A DNA stretch of 64,000 nt from positions 1,674,001-1,738,000 of the forward strand of contig NZ_CP038026.1 in the NCBI RefSeq assembly GCF_004421005.1, given 5' to 3'. Below are positions 57,869 to 64,000 of this stretch, one piece after another; position 1 is the first letter of the stretch; every line of letters starts with the position of its first letter. Made by a program: the position numbers and the translations under genes. The notes under the pieces are model-generated. The model saw only the letters and a list, made by a program, of their open reading frames with translations. It was not told where the DNA came from and did no database searches. This DNA is from Pseudoduganella plicata. Lineage in GTDB: Bacteria > Pseudomonadota > Gammaproteobacteria > Burkholderiales > Burkholderiaceae_D.

Positions 57869-59374
57869 TCAGTGTGCAATCAGTGGTGCGACTGCCAGCT
57901 TGCTCTGCGCCGCATGCTTGAGCAGGTCGGCCACGGAGGTCTGCATCGTGTCGGTGAACGGCGCCGGATACAGGCCCATGGCCAGCACCGCGATCGCCAG
58001 GACACCCAGCATGAAGAACTCGCGGCCGTTGATGTCCGTCAGTTCGGCCACGTGGTGGTTGGCCACCTTGCCGAAGATGACGCGCTTGGCCATCCACAGC
58101 GAGTAGGCGGCGCCAAGGATCAGTGCCGTCGCGGCCAGGATGCCCGTCACGAAGTTGAACTGCACGGCGCCCAGGATGACCATGAATTCGCCCACGAAGC
58201 CGGAGGTGGCCGGCAGGCCGCAGTTGGCCATCGAGAACAGGATGAAGAACGCTGCGAAGCGCGGCATCTTGTTCACTACTCCGCCGTAGTCGGCGATCTG
58301 GCGCGAGTGGGCGCGGTCATACAGCACGCCGATGCACAGGAACATGGCGCCCGACACGAAGCCGTGCGAGATCATCTGCATGATGGCACCCTGCGTGCCC
58401 ATGTCGTTGAACATGAAGAAGCCCAGCGTGACGAAGCCCATGTGGGCGATCGACGAGTACGCGACCAGTTTCTTCATGTCCTTCTGGACCATGGCGACCA
58501 GGCCGACGTAAATCACGGCGATCAAGGACAGCACGATGACGACAGGCGCCAGGTAGTGCGACGCGTCCGGCACGATCGGGATCGAAAAACGCAGGAAACC
58601 GTAGGCGCCCAGCTTCAGCATGATCGCGGCCAGCACGGCGGAACCGCCCGTTGGCGCTTCCACGTGGACGTCCGGCAGCCACGTGTGGACCGGGAACATC
58701 GGCACCTTGACGGCGAACGCCATGAAGAATGCGACGAAGATGGCGATCTGCTCCGGCATCGACAACGCCAGCTGATGCCATGCCAGGATGTCCCAGCTGC
58801 CCGACTTGTTGTACAGGTAGATCACCGCCACCAGGGTCAGCAGCGAGCCGAAGAAGGTGTACAGGAAGAACTTGAACGCCGCGTAGACGCGGTTGGCACC
58901 GCCCCAGACGCCGATGATGATGTACATCGGGATCAGCGTCGCTTCGAAGAAGAAGTAGAACAGCAGGCCGTCCATCGCCGTGAACACGCCGATCATCAGG
59001 CCGGACAGGATCAGGAACGCGCCCATGTACTGGGCCACGCGGTCCTGGATCACTTCCCAGGCGGAGATCACGACGATGATCGTGATGAACGCGGTCAGCG
59101 GCACGAACCACAGCGACAGGCCGTCGATGGCCAGCGAGTAGAAGATGTTGAAGCGCTCGATCCACGCCGCTTTTTCAACGAACTGCATGCCATGGGCTGC
59201 GTTGTCGAACTGCGTAAACAGCGGGATCGTCGGCAGCAGCGACACGATGGAACCGATCAGGGCAAGCACGCGCACCAGGCCGGCGCGCGAGTCCCGGCCG
59301 ATGGCCAGGATGACGAGGCCGAACAGTACCGGCAACCAGATCGACAGGCTAAGGTAAGGAATTTGTGACTGCAT
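57869..59374 (-). CDS. nuoM: NADH-quinone oxidoreductase subunit M
   Basis: A 501-residue complex I membrane subunit with the antiporter-family motifs FFFEATLIPMYIIIGVWG, VKVPMFPVHTWLPDVHVEAP and KLVAYSSIAHMGFVTLG, the conserved Glu/Lys positions that carry protons. Normal length and the usual position between nuoL and nuoN. Confidence 0.97.
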   Translation of the reverse strand: MQSQIPYLSLSIWLPVLFGLVILAIGRDSRAGLVRVLALIGSIVSLLPTIPLFTQFDNAAHGMQFVEKAAWIERFNIFYSLAIDGLSLWFVPLTAFITIIVVISAWEVIQDRVAQYMGAFLILSGLMIGVFTAMDGLLFYFFFEATLIPMYIIIGVWGGANRVYAAFKFFLYTFFGSLLTLVAVIYLYNKSGSWDILAWHQLALSMPEQIAIFVAFFMAFAVKVPMFPVHTWLPDVHVEAPTGGSAVLAAIMLKLGAYGFLRFSIPIVPDASHYLAPVVIVLSLIAVIYVGLVAMVQKDMKKLVAYSSIAHMGFVTLGFFMFNDMGTQGAIMQMISHGFVSGAMFLCIGVLYDRAHSRQIADYGGVVNKMPRFAAFFILFSMANCGLPATSGFVGEFMVILGAVQFNFVTGILAATALILGAAYSLWMAKRVIFGKVANHHVAELTDINGREFFMLGVLAIAVLAMGLYPAPFTDTMQTSVADLLKHAAQSKLAVAPLIAH

Positions 59375-59399
59375 CTTTTATCTCTTTTGCGTGTCGGTG

Positions 59400-61505
<2,106 letters not shown>

Positions 61506-61542
61506 GATGAACCTTGTCTGTTTATTATTCGAGGGTTAATAA

Positions 61543-61851
61543 CTAGCCTTTGAGGCTGTCCAGGTCTTCGACGTTGATGGTGTCCAGGTTACGGAACATC
61601 ACCACCAGGATCGCCAGGCCGATTGCCGATTCGGCAGCCGCGACGGTCAGGATGAAGAAGACGAAGATCTGCCCGGCCGCATCGCCCAGATAATGGGAAA
61701 ACGCGATGAAGTTCATGTTCACTGCCAGCAGCATCAGTTCGATGGCCATCAGCAGCACGATGACGTTCTTGCGGTTCAGGAAAATCCCCACGATCGAGAT
61801 CGCGAACAGGATCGCGCCCAGGACCAGGTAGTGTGCCAGCGACAGGGTCAT
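61543..61851 (-). CDS. nuoK: NADH-quinone oxidoreductase subunit K
   Basis: A 102-residue, three-helix complex I subunit with the conserved Glu positions in [17 protein letters not shown] that relay protons between the quinone site and the antiporter modules. Its ATG overlaps the nuoJ stop by 4 nt. Confidence 0.97.
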   Translation of the reverse strand: MTLSLAHYLVLGAILFAISIVGIFLNRKNVIVLLMAIELMLLAVNMNFIAFSHYLGDAAGQIFVFFILTVAAAESAIGLAILVVMFRNLDTINVEDLDSLKG

Positions 61852-62477
61852 GGTGCCTCCTTGGTAGCTTCAGTCGCCGCGACGTGCTTGACGGCGTCCA
61901 TCTTGACGATCTTCAGGCGGTCGTTGCGCTTGACGCGCACGGCCTCGCCCGGATCGAAGAACTTGATGTCCTTGCGCTTGCGCAGCGTCAGCGCGACCGC
62001 GGCAACGATGGCCAGCAGCAGGATGACGGCGGCGATTTCAAACGCATAGATGTACTGGGTGTAAATCAGTTTGCCCAGTTCCTTCGTGTTGCCGATGGTG
62101 CCTGCCGCGGCCGGAGCCTGCGGACCGGCCACGCCGTAGACGCGCCACAGCACGGAAGCCATCTCCAGCACGATGATGCCGCCTACAACGGAAGCGACGG
62201 GCAGGTAATTCCAGAACCCTTCGCGCAGGCGCGTGTTGTCGATGTCGATCATCATGACGACGAACAGGAACAGCACCATCACGGCACCCACGTACACCAG
62301 CACGAGGACGATCGCCAGGAACTCGGCTTTGAGCAGCATCCAGATGCCGCCCGCCTGGAAGAACGCCAGCACCAGGAACAGTGCCGCCGTGACGGGGTTG
62401 CGCGCCGTGATGACGCGCGCCGCGGCCACGACCATGATGGTCGCGAACACGTAGAACAATACGGTTATGAAGTCCAT
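61848..62477 (-). CDS. nuoJ: NADH-quinone oxidoreductase subunit J
   Basis: A 209-residue, five-helix subunit with [20 protein letters not shown] and [20 protein letters not shown], the TM3 region whose pi-bulge is part of the proton-pumping mechanism. The hydrophilic C-terminus (about 40 residues) is longer than in E. coli. It overlaps nuoK. Confidence 0.97.
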   Translation of the reverse strand: MDFITVLFYVFATIMVVAAARVITARNPVTAALFLVLAFFQAGGIWMLLKAEFLAIVLVLVYVGAVMVLFLFVVMMIDIDNTRLREGFWNYLPVASVVGGIIVLEMASVLWRVYGVAGPQAPAAAGTIGNTKELGKLIYTQYIYAFEIAAVILLLAIVAAVALTLRKRKDIKFFDPGEAVRVKRNDRLKIVKMDAVKHVAATEATKEAP

Positions 62478-62506
62478 AAACTAATCCTGATCAGTATTGG
62501 TGGCGA

Positions 62507-62995
62507 TCAGCGGTACGCCGCGTCCGCCGCACGGGCGGCGGCAATGTCCGCTTCGTAGCGGTCGCCGACGGCCAGCAGCATCTCTTTGGTGTAGTACAGA
62601 TCGCCGCGCTTCTCGCCGTGGTATTCCAGCACGTGGGTTTCCACGATCGAGTCGACGGGGCAGGATTCCTCGCAGAAGCCGCAGAAGATGCACTTGGTCA
62701 GGTCGATGTCGTAACGCGTCGTGCGGCGGGTGCCGTCGTCGCGCTGCTCCGATTCGATCGTGATGGCCATTGCCGGGCACACCGCTTCGCACAGCTTGCA
62801 GGCGATGCAGCGTTCTTCACCGTTCGGGTAGCGGCGCAGCGCGTGCAGGCCGCGGAAGCGCGGCGACATCGGCGTCTTCTCTTCCGGGTACTGCACGGTG
62901 ATCTTGCGGGAGAACATGTACTTCCCCGTCAGCGCCATGCCCTTGATCAGTTCGGACAGCAGCAGGCTGCCGAAAAAGTCTTTTACTCGTTCCAT
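62507..62995 (-). CDS. nuoI: NADH-quinone oxidoreductase subunit I
   Basis: A 162-residue iron-sulfur protein with two complete 4Fe-4S motifs, [12 protein letters not shown] and [12 protein letters not shown], corresponding to clusters N6a and N6b that pass electrons to the quinone-site cluster N2. The hydrophobic N-terminal helix ([14 protein letters not shown]) docks on the membrane arm. Twelve nucleotides after nuoH. Confidence 0.97.
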   Translation of the reverse strand: MERVKDFFGSLLLSELIKGMALTGKYMFSRKITVQYPEEKTPMSPRFRGLHALRRYPNGEERCIACKLCEAVCPAMAITIESEQRDDGTRRTTRYDIDLTKCIFCGFCEESCPVDSIVETHVLEYHGEKRGDLYYTKEMLLAVGDRYEADIAAARAADAAYR

Positions 62996-63007
62996 TTTGC
63001 GCTTCCC

Positions 63008-64000
63008 TTACTTCCAAATATTCCAGGACGTCTGCATCCAGCAGGCCACCAGCACCAGCCAGAACAGGGTCAGCGGAATGAATACCTTCCAGCCCAGACG
63101 CATGATCTGGTCGTAACGGTAACGCGGGAAGGTACCACGCACCCAGATGAACACCGAGACCAGCAGGAACGTCTTCAGGAACAACCAGAAGAAGCCGCCG
63201 AATCCGCCCCAGAATTCCAGGAACTTGAACGGGGCCTGCCAGCCGCCCAGGAACATGATCGAAGCCAGCGCGCCGATCAGGATGAGGTTGGCGTATTCGG
63301 CCAGCATGAACATCGCGTACGACATGCCCGAATATTCGACCATGTGGCCGGCCACGATTTCCGACTCGCCCTCGACCACGTCGAACGGGTGACGGTTGCT
63401 TTCGGCCAGGCCGCAGGTCAGGTAGACCACGAACAGCGGCAGCAGCGGCAGCCAGTTCCAGGACAGGAACGTCAGGCCCATGTCGGCGAACTGGCCGCGG
63501 CCCTGGCCGTTGACGATGTCGATGAAGTTCAGCGAACCGGACACCATCAGCACGACGACCAGCGCGAAGCCCATCGGGATTTCGTACGAGATCATCTGGG
63601 CCGACGCACGCATCGCGCCCATGAACGAGTACTTCGAGTTGGACGACCAGCCGGCGATGATGATGCCGTAGACTTCCATCGACGTGATCGCCAGCAGCAG
63701 CAGCAGGCCCGCGTTGACGTTGGCCAGCACGGCTTCCGGACCGAACGGCACGACCGACCAGGCCGCCAGCGCCGGCATGATCGTCATGATCGGGCCGATC
63801 ACGAACAGGCCGCGCACGGCCTTGGTCGGGATGACGATTTCCTTGAACAGCAGTTTCAGGGCATCGGCGATCGGCTGCAGCAGACCCATCGGACCCACGC
63901 GGTTCGGGCCGATACGGATCTGGATCCAGCCGATCAGCTTGCGTTCCCACAGCGTGGCGTAGGCAACCATGCCCATCAGCGGCAGCAGCACGCACAGCAG
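63008..64000 (-). CDS. nuoH: NADH-quinone oxidoreductase subunit H, 5' end beyond the window
   Basis: The coding frame reads from the right edge ([20 protein letters not shown]) with the real start outside the window. Visible are [20 protein letters not shown] in the quinone-tunnel region, [20 protein letters not shown] and [16 protein letters not shown]. NuoH anchors the peripheral arm and forms much of the quinone cavity. The missing part should be only about 25 residues. Confidence 0.96.
   Translation of the reverse strand: MLCVLLPLMGMVAYATLWERKLIGWIQIRIGPNRVGPMGLLQPIADALKLLFKEIVIPTKAVRGLFVIGPIMTIMPALAAWSVVPFGPEAVLANVNAGLLLLLAITSMEVYGIIIAGWSSNSKYSFMGAMRASAQMISYEIPMGFALVVVLMVSGSLNFIDIVNGQGRGQFADMGLTFLSWNWLPLLPLFVVYLTCGLAESNRHPFDVVEGESEIVAGHMVEYSGMSYAMFMLAEYANLILIGALASIMFLGGWQAPFKFLEFWGGFGGFFWLFLKTFLLVSVFIWVRGTFPRYRYDQIMRLGWKVFIPLTLFWLVLVACWMQTSWNIWK

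Overview
This is a 64 kb, GC-rich (clearly above 60 %) chromosomal stretch of a betaproteobacterium, most likely Oxalobacteraceae (Massilia/Telluria/Pseudoduganella group). The support is indirect: a nuo operon followed by a DUF2818 gene and a NUDIX gene, a PEP-CTERM exported protein, a heme oxygenase/bacteriophytochrome pair, and short intergenic palindromes built on GGTGCCTGTCACC and GGGGTCTGTCCC. I see no prophage, insertion sequence, CRISPR array, rRNA or tRNA.

Layout. 1-2.8 kb: end of a serine hydrolase, a GFA-family protein, an Imm26-like protein and a small encapsulated-ferritin homologue that has lost its metal ligands. 2.87-6.3 kb: a TPP riboswitch in front of a TonB-dependent receptor, facing a PnuC-type transporter and a NadR-like P-loop kinase; this reads as a vitamin uptake and salvage locus. 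6.4-11.9 kb: DUF1810 protein, small lipoprotein, exported metallophosphoesterase, a decayed lectin remnant and a hybrid PAS/GAF histidine kinase. 12-14.1 kb: S46 dipeptidyl peptidase. 14.2-23.5 kb: an MdtABC-type RND efflux operon with its own outer-membrane factor, every junction overlapping by 4 nt. 23.8-35.5 kb: UDP-galactopyranose mutase, cold-shock protein, GST, SppA, a sodium:solute symporter, dGTPase, an acyl-CoA dehydrogenase-like protein, MFS exporter and small conserved proteins. 35.6-41.4 kb: c-di-GMP phosphodiesterase plus HDOD protein, LysR/pirin divergent pair, GTP cyclohydrolase II. 41.5-47.2 kb: exported proteins, including a PEP-CTERM protein, a secreted cyanophycinase-like peptidase and a TonB receptor. 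47.3-52.7 kb: trypsin-like protease/FHA pair, then heme oxygenase/bacteriophytochrome. 52.7-55.9 kb: VOC protein and a NUDIX-metalloprotease-like-ispD-ispF operon. 56-64 kb: distal half of the nuo operon (nuoH to nuoN, then DUF2818), cut off by the window end.

Four otherwise well-conserved genes (hybrid kinase, glf, TonB receptor at 44.4 kb, DUF2818) are each broken by one missing base at or next to a short G/C run, and one added base restores each to normal family length. I regard these as probable sequencing or assembly deletions rather than true pseudogenes, but that cannot be settled from this sequence alone.

Most notable: the TPP-riboswitch-controlled TonB receptor with a hairpin covering its ribosome binding site; the ligand-less encapsulated-ferritin homologue with no encapsulin beside it; the exported cyanophycinase next to a TonB receptor; and the palindromic and tandem hairpin repeats between genes.
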